From Lachnospiraceae bacterium (lineage in GTDB: Bacteria; Bacillota; Clostridia; Lachnospirales; Lachnospiraceae), in the NCBI GenBank assembly GCA_910575255.1, contig CAJTEM010000008.1, positions 104,841 to 168,840 on the forward strand: DNA of 64,000 bases. Reading direction: 5' to 3'. The notes beneath the pieces are model-generated. The model ran no database searches. It had not been told where the DNA came from and worked only from the letters and a program-made list of their open reading frames with translations. Shown here piece by piece: positions 7,966 to 14,840 of this stretch (within the stretch, counting starts at the first letter, position 1; every line of letters begins with the position of its first letter). Made by a program: the position numbers and the translations under genes.

Positions 7966-9354
7966 TCAGGCCTTTTGGCTCAGATATTCATGGATTCCCT
8001 TTGCTCCATGCTTGCCTGCCTCCATAGCCAGAATCACTGTCGCTGCTCCGGTCACGGCGTCTCCGCCCGCAAAGACTCCCGGACGCGAGGTCTGCCCGTT
8101 CTCTGCCTCTGCCACAATGCATTTGCGGCGGTTCACCTCCAGCCCCTCTGTGGTGGAAGAAATCAACGGGTTCGGGGAGGTCCCCAGGGACATGATCACC
8201 GTGTCCACTTCTATCGTATAGTCGGATCCCGGGATCTCCACCGGGCGCCTTCTCCCGGACTCATCCGGCTCTCCCAGCTCCATCTTGCGAACTACCATGC
8301 CGGTCACCCAGCCCTTTTCGTCAGTAAGAATCTCCACCGGATTGGTCAAAAGATGGAATTCAACCCCTTCCTCCTTTGCGTGGTGCACCTCTTCCACCCG
8401 GGCCGGCAGCTCTGCCTCACTCCGTCGGTACACAATATAGACCTCCGCTCCCAGACGCAGTGCTGTCCGCGCCGCATCCATGGCCACGTTGCCGCCGCCG
8501 ACTACCGCCACCTTCTTCCCGGCGGCAATCGGGGTGTCATAGTCCTCCCGGAAAGCCTTCATCAGGTTGCTGCGGGTCAGATATTCATTCGCAGAGAATA
8601 CCCCGTTGGCATTCTCACCGGGAATCCCCATAAACTTCGGCAGGCCAGCTCCCGAACCGATGAATACCGCCTCATATCCCTCTTCCTCCATCAGCTCATC
8701 AATCGTTACCGATTTGCCGATGATCACATCCGTCTCTATCTTTACTCCCAGCTTTTTCACATTCTCGATCTCAGTGTGCACCACGGTCTCCTTCGGCAGT
8801 CGGAACTCGGGAATCCCGTAAGTCAGCACCCCGCCCGGCTCATGCAGTGCCTCAAAGATTGTCACCTCATAGCCCATCTTGGCCAGATCTCCCGCACAGG
8901 TCAGTCCCGCCGGGCCGGATCCCACCACTGCCACCCGACGGCCGTTTTTCTCCTTTGCCGCTTTGGGAACAAATCCATGCTCCCGGGACCAGTCCGCCAC
9001 AAACCGCTCCAGTTTGCCGATCGAAACCGGCTCTCCCTTGATTCCCCGGATGCACTGTCCCTCGCACTGAGATTCCTGCGGACAGACTCTGCCGCAAACC
9101 GCCGGCAAAGCCGAAGCCTCAGCAATCACATTCGCCGCAGCCTCAAAATCTCCTGCCTCTACTTCCCGGATAAATGCGGGAATATTGATGGATACCGGGC
9201 ATCCTCCCATACATTTGGCATTTTTGCATTTCAGGCAGCGGGCTGCCTCTTTTTGCGCCTCCTCGGCGTTATAGCCGTAGCATACCTCTTCAAAATTCTT
9301 TGCCCGGGCCTTCGCATCCTGCTCCCGCACCGGTACCTTCTTTAAAAGATCCAT
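7966..9354 (-). CDS. nfnB: NADPH-dependent glutamate synthase-like flavoprotein (NfnB/GltA type)
   Basis: FAD and Fe-S oxidoreductase of about 462 aa. The N-terminal iron-sulphur region has CLKCKNAKCMGGC and CGRVCPQESQCEGQC. It is followed by the FAD site VAVVGSGPAGLTCAGDLAKM and the NAD(P) site VAVVGGGNVAMDAARTAL. With the ferredoxin-reductase-like partner just upstream it forms the NfnAB (also called SudAB) pair, which in anaerobes couples NADH and reduced ferredoxin to NADPH by electron bifurcation. A stand-alone homotetrameric glutamate synthase role is the main alternative. Two Met codons are possible; the one at 9354 lies nine bases from GGAGG, the one at 9360 only three. Confidence 0.9.
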   Translation of the reverse strand: MDLLKKVPVREQDAKARAKNFEEVCYGYNAEEAQKEAARCLKCKNAKCMGGCPVSINIPAFIREVEAGDFEAAANVIAEASALPAVCGRVCPQESQCEGQCIRGIKGEPVSIGKLERFVADWSREHGFVPKAAKEKNGRRVAVVGSGPAGLTCAGDLAKMGYEVTIFEALHEPGGVLTYGIPEFRLPKETVVHTEIENVKKLGVKIETDVIIGKSVTIDELMEEEGYEAVFIGSGAGLPKFMGIPGENANGVFSANEYLTRSNLMKAFREDYDTPIAAGKKVAVVGGGNVAMDAARTALRLGAEVYIVYRRSEAELPARVEEVHHAKEEGVEFHLLTNPVEILTDEKGWVTGMVVRKMELGEPDESGRRRPVEIPGSDYTIEVDTVIMSLGTSPNPLISSTTEGLEVNRRKCIVAEAENGQTSRPGVFAGGDAVTGAATVILAMEAGKHGAKGIHEYLSQKA

Positions 9355-9420
9355 GATCATTTTCCTCCGTTGCCGTTATCTCCTCACTCAGAGTCTCCCT
9401 GCAGCCACACTCCTGAATTC

Positions 9421-10302
9421 TCACCCGCAATGTCCGCAGCCGCCGTGATGGGTCTCTCCCTCCGCCAGCCGCAGCATGGCACGCCCCTCCTCGGTCTTAT
9501 AGATCTGCTGGCGCTTCATCGCCTCATCAAAATCTACCAGATGCCCGTCGAATTCCGGTCCGTCCACACAGGCAAACTTCACCTCACCGCCTACACTCAG
9601 CCGACAGGCGCCGCACATCCCGGTGCCGTCTACCATGACCGGGTTCATGCTGACAATCGTCGGAAGGCCAAGCTCTTTCGTCAGCAGGCAGACGAACTTC
9701 ATCATAATCATCGGTCCGATCGCCACGCAGATATCATACTGCCTGCCCTGATTCTCCACCAGGTCCCGGATCACCTCGGTTACCATGCCCTTTCTGCCAT
9801 ACGAACCGTCATCCGTCGTTATGTAAAGATTGGCTGCCACTGCCTTCATCTCTTCCTCCAGAATCAGCAGATCCTTTGTCTTTGCACCCACGATCACATC
9901 CGCCTCAATGCCGTGCTCCCGCATCCACTTCACCTGCGGATACACCGGAGCCGTGCCAACTCCGCCGGCCACAAACAGATACTTCCGACCCTTCACCTCG
10001 TCAAAATTCTCCTTCACAAATTCAGACGGCTGCCCTAACGGTCCCACAAAATCCTGGAAGGCATCTCCCTTTCCCAGTCCTGCCATCCGCCGGGTCGATG
10101 CTCCCACGATCTGGAATACGATCGTCACGGTCCCTGCATTACGGTTATAATCACAGATCGTAAGCGGAATCCGCTCCCCTCTCTCATCCATCTTTACAAT
10201 GACAAATTCCCCTGGCTGACAGGTCTTCGCCACCCGCGGCGCCTCCACATCCATCAGAAATATCTTTTCGGCCAGCCTTTCGGCTTTTAATATCTGGTAC
10301 AT
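9421..10302 (-). CDS. nfnA: Ferredoxin-NADP reductase-like subunit (NfnA/SudB type)
   Basis: 293-aa flavoprotein of the dihydroorotate dehydrogenase electron-transfer subunit family. It has the flavin-binding RIPLTICDYN region, an NAD-binding fold (YLFVAGGVGTAPVYPQVKWM) and a C-terminal [2Fe-2S] loop with cysteines in MCGACRLSVGGEVKFAC. It pairs with the NfnB-like subunit 66 bp downstream. The start at 10302 is set by AGGAGG six bases ahead of the ATG; the frame continues 20 codons further upstream without support. The pair is cytosolic and probably balances NADH, ferredoxin and NADPH. Confidence 0.9.
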   Translation of the reverse strand: MYQILKAERLAEKIFLMDVEAPRVAKTCQPGEFVIVKMDERGERIPLTICDYNRNAGTVTIVFQIVGASTRRMAGLGKGDAFQDFVGPLGQPSEFVKENFDEVKGRKYLFVAGGVGTAPVYPQVKWMREHGIEADVIVGAKTKDLLILEEEMKAVAANLYITTDDGSYGRKGMVTEVIRDLVENQGRQYDICVAIGPMIMMKFVCLLTKELGLPTIVSMNPVMVDGTGMCGACRLSVGGEVKFACVDGPEFDGHLVDFDEAMKRQQIYKTEEGRAMLRLAEGETHHGGCGHCG

Positions 10303-10358
10303 TTCTATCCTCCTGTCTCTCTGTTTTCGTACTTCCTGCCCGTTTCCTGCTTCTTCTG

Positions 10359-11012
10359 TCACGGAAGGGGTCCTCCCGAACTGTCAAAATCTTCCTGCTC
10401 TCCCAGTATCAGCTCCCTGGCATAAGGAAGGGTTCTGACCCAGTCACAAAAGACATGCCATTCCTCCAGCTTGTGATTCCTTCTGGCATAATAAATATTG
10501 ACCAGTGTCTCATAGTTAAGCGTACAGGTCCGCATCTGATGATAGCTGGAAGGCAGAAGCTGAATCAGATCATACCAGTCCCTTCGGCTCTTTGTCTCCA
10601 GATAACGAAGCCGGATCTGCTCCAGACGCGCCACCACAAGCGCCATAAACTCCCGTGTTTCATCCGTCATCTGATCGCAGCTGAAATCTTCCAGCTCAAA
10701 GGATTTTCTGTGAATCCGGTGCATCGTGCTGGTAGAATTGGCTACCGTAGCCACCTTATAGGTGTCGTATTCCTTCCACCAGTACATCGGCGCCGTAATA
10801 TCCACTGACACAAAAATCTGCCGGATAAACTTTCGGTGATCGCTCCCCGCCCGGCGCAGCCGCCCTGCCAGATCCAAATCATTGGGTCCCAGCACATAAT
10901 TGCCTTCTTCATCATAAGCGCTGTCCATCCGTGACCAGCTGTTCATCGGATTCCTGGCTCCCCGCATGGCATTCTCCAGGTTCATCACGCTGGTTCTTTC
11001 CAATCGTATCAT
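10359..11012 (-). CDS. ThyX-like protein (diverged FAD-dependent thymidylate synthase family)
   Basis: 217-aa protein. The order of motifs recalls flavin-dependent thymidylate synthase: DHRKFIRQIFVSVDITAPMY, then YKVATVANSTSTMH where ThyX has its RHRxxSxxxxSxR signature, and LLPSSYHQMRTCTLNYETL followed by NIYYARRNHKLEEW where ThyX has the dUMP-binding region. The signature arginines are not conserved, so thymidylate synthase activity is doubtful. First gene of an operon with NfnA and NfnB under a good promoter at 11045-11073; GGAGG precedes the ATG. It could be a related flavin enzyme that uses reducing power from its neighbours. Confidence 0.55.
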   Translation of the reverse strand: MIRLERTSVMNLENAMRGARNPMNSWSRMDSAYDEEGNYVLGPNDLDLAGRLRRAGSDHRKFIRQIFVSVDITAPMYWWKEYDTYKVATVANSTSTMHRIHRKSFELEDFSCDQMTDETREFMALVVARLEQIRLRYLETKSRRDWYDLIQLLPSSYHQMRTCTLNYETLVNIYYARRNHKLEEWHVFCDWVRTLPYARELILGEQEDFDSSGGPLP

Positions 11013-11044
11013 AGCATCCCTCCGGCACTATATTTCTTCCTGCT

Positions 11045-11073
11045 ATTATAGCGAAAGCTGTCGCTTCTGGCAA
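11045..11073 (-). promoter_or_regulatory. Promoter of the ThyX-like/NfnAB operon
   Basis: On the minus strand TTGCCA (11068-11073), a 17-bp spacer and TATAAT (11045-11050), about 33 bp ahead of the start codon at 11012. Confidence 0.75.
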
Positions 11074-11117
11074 GCCCCATTTCCCGGCTTCCCTGTCAAA
11101 TCCGTACATGCTTGTTC

Positions 11118-11450
11118 CTGTTCCCAGGTAATGTCATTTCGTTTGGCCCTGAGAATACTCAGCCTTGGAAAAATGAGAGGGAAGATACCGAAAATAGTCT
11201 GCTGATTTTGACTTTGCAGGGATTTAGAAGTCCTTAAATCCCTGAATTCTGCGTTGAAACGAAAAAACACACTGTCTGAGCGAAGCGAGTTTGTGGATTT
11301 TCGTTTCGCACTTAGCAGAAATCAGGGGTTTTAGGAATTCTTGATCCCGAAACCGGAAAAAGCAACAGACCATTTCCGGCATCTTCCCTCTCATTTTTCC
11401 AAGGCGTACCTTCCGGTAAAACTTAACTAACTGACATTATCCATGAACAG
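11118..11450. repeat. Long hairpin repeat, copy 2
   Basis: 333-bp element with outer ends CTGTTCCCAGGTAATGTCAT and CTGACATTATCCATGAACAG. The arms 11163-11204 and about 11362-11404 pair with each other. The core (GACTTTGCAGGGATTTAGAA side, GATCCCGAAACCGG side) and the inner hairpin with CTGTCTGAGCGAAGCGAG are present. Four arm differences (near 11187-11202) would be A-C type mismatches on the plus strand but G-U pairs in a minus-strand RNA, the direction of both flanking genes. The right end encodes the last seven residues and stop codon of the GNAT gene. The end motif GGCGTACCTTCCGG is at 11403-11416. Confidence 0.85.
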
Positions 11451-12017
11451 CAACACATGCTTCTCATATGCGGATCCCGGAAGCATCTTCCGGTACAGCC
11501 GCTCCAGCTCCCCTTTCACATCCGCCTTCTCCTCCCTCAGAGGCAGGTACAGGATCTCAAACTCCACGCCGAAAAGCTGCGATCTTACGGCCGTCCGCAT
11601 ACAGCCGCTCCTCTCATAGAACCGGATCCGCCGTGTTCTCACCTCACGCTCTGACATGTCGTTTGTGCTTTCCAGGCTCTCACATTCCAGCAGCAGTCCC
11701 TTTTCCCCGGCATAAAAACGCTTCATCTCCTGCAGACACCGGCTCCCATGCCCGCTTCCCCGACAATCCTCGCAGACTGCCAGATAATCAAGCAGAAGAT
11801 ATCCGCTTTCCCGAACCGTCACCGAAAATGCATAAGCCGTCATCTGACCGTCCTCATAAAACCCCAGGCAATCATACATCCCCTGTCTTCTCATCCGCTC
11901 AATCACCTCCAGCGGCTTTAATTCACTCCTGGGAAAGTCTCTGCACATCCGGTCTTCATATATCTGAGCAATCTCCCACTCCTCAAGTCTTAATAACCCC
12001 TGCTTCTGATCTTCCAT
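11427..12017 (-). CDS. GNAT-family N-acetyltransferase
   Basis: 196-aa acetyltransferase of unknown substrate. The acetyl-CoA binding core is visible as LAVCEDCRGSGHGSRCLQEM (the R/Q-x-x-G-x-G/A loop), followed by the family's later helix RIRFYERSGCM. The start at 12017 is preceded by GGAGGAAAG; the frame continues upstream through an inverted repeat but without family similarity. The C-terminal residues LFMDNVS and the stop codon are encoded inside the terminal repeat of the hairpin element at 11118-11450, so the original C-terminus was probably replaced. It is transcribed alone, away from the YwaF-like gene. Confidence 0.8.
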   Translation of the reverse strand: MEDQKQGLLRLEEWEIAQIYEDRMCRDFPRSELKPLEVIERMRRQGMYDCLGFYEDGQMTAYAFSVTVRESGYLLLDYLAVCEDCRGSGHGSRCLQEMKRFYAGEKGLLLECESLESTNDMSEREVRTRRIRFYERSGCMRTAVRSQLFGVEFEILYLPLREEKADVKGELERLYRKMLPGSAYEKHVLLFMDNVS

Positions 12018-12036
12018 CTTTCCTCCATTCTCTAAC

Positions 12037-12181
12037 GGGAAACGCAAGTTTTTGACTGTCAGCCATTGGCGGTGTTCAGTCCTGAAGGGAGGGAGCCGGG
12101 AGGTACGCTCTGAAAAGAGCTTCCCTCCCGGCTCCCTTCCTTCAGGGCGTACCTCCCGAATCACAAAAACTTGCGTTTCCC
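12037..12181. repeat. 145-bp inverted-repeat element with 18-bp perfect ends
   Basis: Terminal repeats GGGAAACGCAAGTTTTTG (12037-12054) and its exact reverse complement (12164-12181). Inside, a long stem begins CCTGAAGG, contains GGGAGCCGGGAGG and closes at about 12146. A rival 12-bp pairing joins CGGGAGGTACGC (about 12097-12108) with GCGTACCTCCCG (12148-12159). The segment ACTGTCAGCCATTGGCGGTG near 12056-12075 resembles the outer end of the long hairpin family, and the end motif GGCGTACCT is shared. It lies immediately upstream of the GNAT ribosome binding site. Confidence 0.8.
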
Positions 12182-12203
12182 CTGCATTCTCTTCCTTTCA
12201 TCC

Positions 12204-12232
12204 TTGTTCTTTTTCGCAAAAAATGATATACT
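12204..12232 (+). promoter_or_regulatory. Promoter very close to the YwaF-like start codon
   Basis: TTGTTC (12204-12209), a 17-bp spacer, TATACT (12227-12232). The ATG at 12241 lies only nine bases beyond the -10 box, so transcription would start at or within a base or two of the start codon. Confidence 0.65.
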
Positions 12233-12240
12233 AACTCATT

Positions 12241-12930
12241 ATGAAGAAATCTGTTTTTTTCCGGCTCTGCTTCCTGCCGGAAGCTGCCACAGACCGCATT
12301 CTTTTTTTCTGTGGCTGTCTTCTGGCCGCAACTGAGCTGTACAAGCAGCTGTTTCTTTTTTACAAGATCCAGCATCAGAGCTACGATTGGTGGTTTTTCC
12401 CTTTCCAGCTATGCAGCCTGCCCATGTATCTGTGTCTGATCCTGCCGCTTCTTTCCTCTGGGCGGGCAAAGACCGCGCTTTGTACCTTTATGCAAGATTA
12501 TAACCTGATAGGCGGTCTTGCTGCCCTGATCATCCCCGACGGTTTCCGGCATATCCACTGGACCCTGACCCTCCATGGATATTTCTGGCACAGTCTTCTG
12601 ATTCTGATCGGAATTCTGATCGCTGTCAGCGGACGCTCTGACCTAAGCCGCCGCGGTTTCAGGGACACCATCCCCTGCTTTGCCCTCTTCTGCATGATTG
12701 CCACTGTCATTAACCTGCTTGCACCCGGACACGGAAGAGCTGACATGTTCTATATCTCTCCCTATGTTCCCAGCTCCCAGCCGATCTTCCACGAGCTGTC
12801 TTTGTTTCTTGGCATCTGGCCTGCGAAGCTGCTCTATCTGCTCACGATCCTGGCCGGAGCTCTGATTTTTCACTTTCTGTCCGCTGCTGTTGTCACCACC
12901 ATCCGCTGCCGGAAGTCAGAGTGTGTCTGA
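12241..12930 (+). CDS. YwaF/TMEM164-like integral membrane protein
   Basis: 229-aa protein with about six hydrophobic segments. The pattern WWFFPFQLCSLPMYLCLILP, then HIHWTLTLHGYFWHSLLILI with conserved histidines, and YVPSSQPIFHELSLFLGIWP fits the YwaF (TIGR02206-like) membrane family of unknown function, whose eukaryotic relative TMEM164 is an acyltransferase. No ribosome binding site precedes the ATG and the promoter -10 box lies nine bases upstream, so the mRNA may be leaderless. The gene ends by overlapping the convergent gene at 12916 by 15 bp. Confidence 0.75.
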   Translation: MKKSVFFRLCFLPEAATDRILFFCGCLLAATELYKQLFLFYKIQHQSYDWWFFPFQLCSLPMYLCLILPLLSSGRAKTALCTFMQDYNLIGGLAALIIPDGFRHIHWTLTLHGYFWHSLLILIGILIAVSGRSDLSRRGFRDTIPCFALFCMIATVINLLAPGHGRADMFYISPYVPSSQPIFHELSLFLGIWPAKLLYLLTILAGALIFHFLSAAVVTTIRCRKSECV

Positions 12931-13338
12931 ATCGATTCTCTCTGCTGCCAGAAGCGCCTGTCCGATAATATGACGATGCTCCGGGCCGATGGACGCATTC
13001 TCCTCCAGCCGGAATTCCCGGCCGTCCAGAAACGCATTGGACAGCTGGAATACATAATACTCCCCGCCTGTCTTCTCCTCTGCCAGACGCTCTCCCTGCA
13101 TCCTCATCTCCCCGGTGTCTCTTTCCTTCCCCAGAGTCAGCTCTGTCAGAATCTCCAGCATCAGTGCAAAATGCTCCTCATCCCATGCGGATAAATACAT
13201 GCATTTACATAATCCCTTACTGAAAAACGGATAATCCGCATAACAGTCCAAAAGCTCTTTAAAACGGGTGCGATGCCCGGAATTCTCAAACACCCCTGCC
13301 TCATCCAGTGTTCTCATACAATCTTCCTTAAAGCTCAT
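12916..13338 (-). CDS. Conserved-looking hypothetical protein
   Basis: 140-aa soluble protein, not recognised. It is helical and charged, with a cysteine pair in KGLCKCMYLSAWDEEHFALM and a C-terminal ENASIGPEHRHIIGQALLAA. It starts inside the end of the MATE gene upstream (11-bp overlap), which suggests coupled translation, and its 3' end overlaps the convergent YwaF-like gene by 15 bp. No signal peptide or membrane segment is seen. Good codon use and tight packing support a real gene, but the role is unknown. Confidence 0.7.
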   Translation of the reverse strand: MSFKEDCMRTLDEAGVFENSGHRTRFKELLDCYADYPFFSKGLCKCMYLSAWDEEHFALMLEILTELTLGKERDTGEMRMQGERLAEEKTGGEYYVFQLSNAFLDGREFRLEENASIGPEHRHIIGQALLAAERIDSDTL

Positions 13339-14713
13339 ATCCCAGCCCCTCTCTTATGTCTATCTGCCGCCGTACTGCCACGTAGCATATGGTGTGCACC
13401 AGAAACGTGATTCCCCAGGACACCGGATAGGAAATATACAGAGTCGGCAAGGTACGGCTCACGGCAAATACCGTAAAGATCCAGACAACCCGAAACGCAC
13501 AGGCGCCGGTCAGGGAGACAAACATCGGCAGCAGAGAACAGCCAACACCACGCAGGCCTCCCACCATAACCTCCATCATGCCGCATAGGAAATACGGCCC
13601 GCAGACCAGACGCAGGCGGTTCAGTCCGAATTGAATCACCTCTGCATCAGAGGAATAGATTCCCAGAAGCTGCGGCCCCAGAATCACACCTCCGATTCCC
13701 ATGACCAGTCCGACTGCAATCACCAGTCCCTGACAATACCACTGGATTTTCGTCATCCGACTGAAATTCTTCGCACCGTAATTCTGACTGCTAAAGCTCA
13801 GTGCGGTCTGATACACGGCATTCATCGAGGTATAGACAAAACCCTCGATATTGGCCGCAGCCGTATTACCTGCCATGGCCACCGAGCCGAATGAATTGAC
13901 CGACGACTGAATCAGGACATTGGAGATCGAAAAAATCGCCCCCTGCAGTCCGGCAGGAAGACCGATCCTGGCAATCGCAAAAACCTTCTGCTTCACCAGC
14001 TTCAGGCAATTGAAACGTAACTGGTACGGCGCCTTGGAAGCTGCCAGACAGCGTACAATCAATGCCGCAGAAATACACTGGGAAATCACGGTAGCCGTTG
14101 CCACGCCCGCCACTCCCATATCAAGCCGGATGACAAAAATAAGATTCAGGATCACATTGACAATCCCGGCCAGAAGCAGATAATACAAGGGCCTCCGGGT
14201 ATCTCCCACTGCACGCAAAACGGCGCTTCCAAAATTGTAAGCCAGAGTTGCCGGCATGCCCACAAAAAAAATCTGCATATAAAGCACGGCCAAAGGCAGA
14301 ACATCCTCCGGCGTTCCCATCAGCTCCAAAAGAGGCGCTGCCAACAGTGTTCCCACAGCAATCAATATCACACCACCGATTACTGCCAGCATCATGGCCG
14401 TATGCACCGTCTCTTCCAGATCCTTCATCCGATGTGCGCCAAAATACTGTGCCACCAGCACATTCGCTCCCACAGAAAGCCCGATAAATACATTGACCAG
14501 CAGATTAATCAGAGAGCTGGTCGAGCCTACGGCTGCCAGAGATTCGCTCCCTGCGTAACGTCCCACCACAATAATATCTGCTGCATTGAACAACAGCTGC
14601 AAAATTCCCGACAGCATCAGCGGTACGGCAAATACTACCAGCTTCGAAAAAAGAGGTCCGCTGCACATATCCATCTCGTACGCTGTCCCGGCCCTTTTCT
14701 GCGACTCCATCAT
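13328..14713 (-). CDS. MATE-family efflux transporter
   Basis: 461-aa exporter with the MATE hallmark LVVFAVPLMLSGILQLLFNA followed by ADIIVVGRYAGSESLAAVGS, and a matching second half (IGLPAGLQGAIFSISNVLIQ). AGGTGAAGG precedes two adjacent Met codons, either of which may be the start. It overlaps the 140-aa hypothetical gene downstream by 11 bp, suggesting a two-gene operon. The third of four MATE proteins in this window; the substrate cannot be inferred. Confidence 0.9.
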   Translation of the reverse strand: MMESQKRAGTAYEMDMCSGPLFSKLVVFAVPLMLSGILQLLFNAADIIVVGRYAGSESLAAVGSTSSLINLLVNVFIGLSVGANVLVAQYFGAHRMKDLEETVHTAMMLAVIGGVILIAVGTLLAAPLLELMGTPEDVLPLAVLYMQIFFVGMPATLAYNFGSAVLRAVGDTRRPLYYLLLAGIVNVILNLIFVIRLDMGVAGVATATVISQCISAALIVRCLAASKAPYQLRFNCLKLVKQKVFAIARIGLPAGLQGAIFSISNVLIQSSVNSFGSVAMAGNTAAANIEGFVYTSMNAVYQTALSFSSQNYGAKNFSRMTKIQWYCQGLVIAVGLVMGIGGVILGPQLLGIYSSDAEVIQFGLNRLRLVCGPYFLCGMMEVMVGGLRGVGCSLLPMFVSLTGACAFRVVWIFTVFAVSRTLPTLYISYPVSWGITFLVHTICYVAVRRQIDIREGLGYEL

Positions 14714-14755
14714 CCTTCACCTCTGCATTTTCCATATTTTTCAAATAGTAGAGAA

Positions 14756-14795
14756 TGTAACAAATGCGGCCGGTTCCCCAGCCGCATTTGTTACA
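14756..14795. terminator. Long perfect hairpin between NCS2 permease and MATE genes
   Basis: TGTAACAAATGCGGC (14756-14770) pairs exactly with GCCGCATTTGTTACA (14781-14795) around a 10-base loop. It follows the stop codon of the permease on the minus strand. The T run behind it is poor, so it may be a terminator, or an mRNA end stabiliser or processing site. Confidence 0.55.
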
Positions 14796-14840
14796 TAGCG
14801 GATTATATCACATTTCCCATTCCATGGCAACGGATATTTC

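Noticed and set aside
7975..9345. A 456-codon plus-strand frame over the NfnB gene
   Set aside because: It is antisense to a gene with clear FAD and Fe-S motifs, has no ribosome binding site, and its composition (His/Leu/Arg-rich) is that of a shadow frame. The same applies to long antisense frames over cysS (25647-26840), the MacB permease (39341-40579), pckA (46800-47828) and leuC (50373-51521).
11100..11460. Insertion sequence or group II intron behind the hairpin repeats
   Set aside because: No transposase, reverse transcriptase or maturase frame is present in any copy, and a group II intron domain V was not seen.
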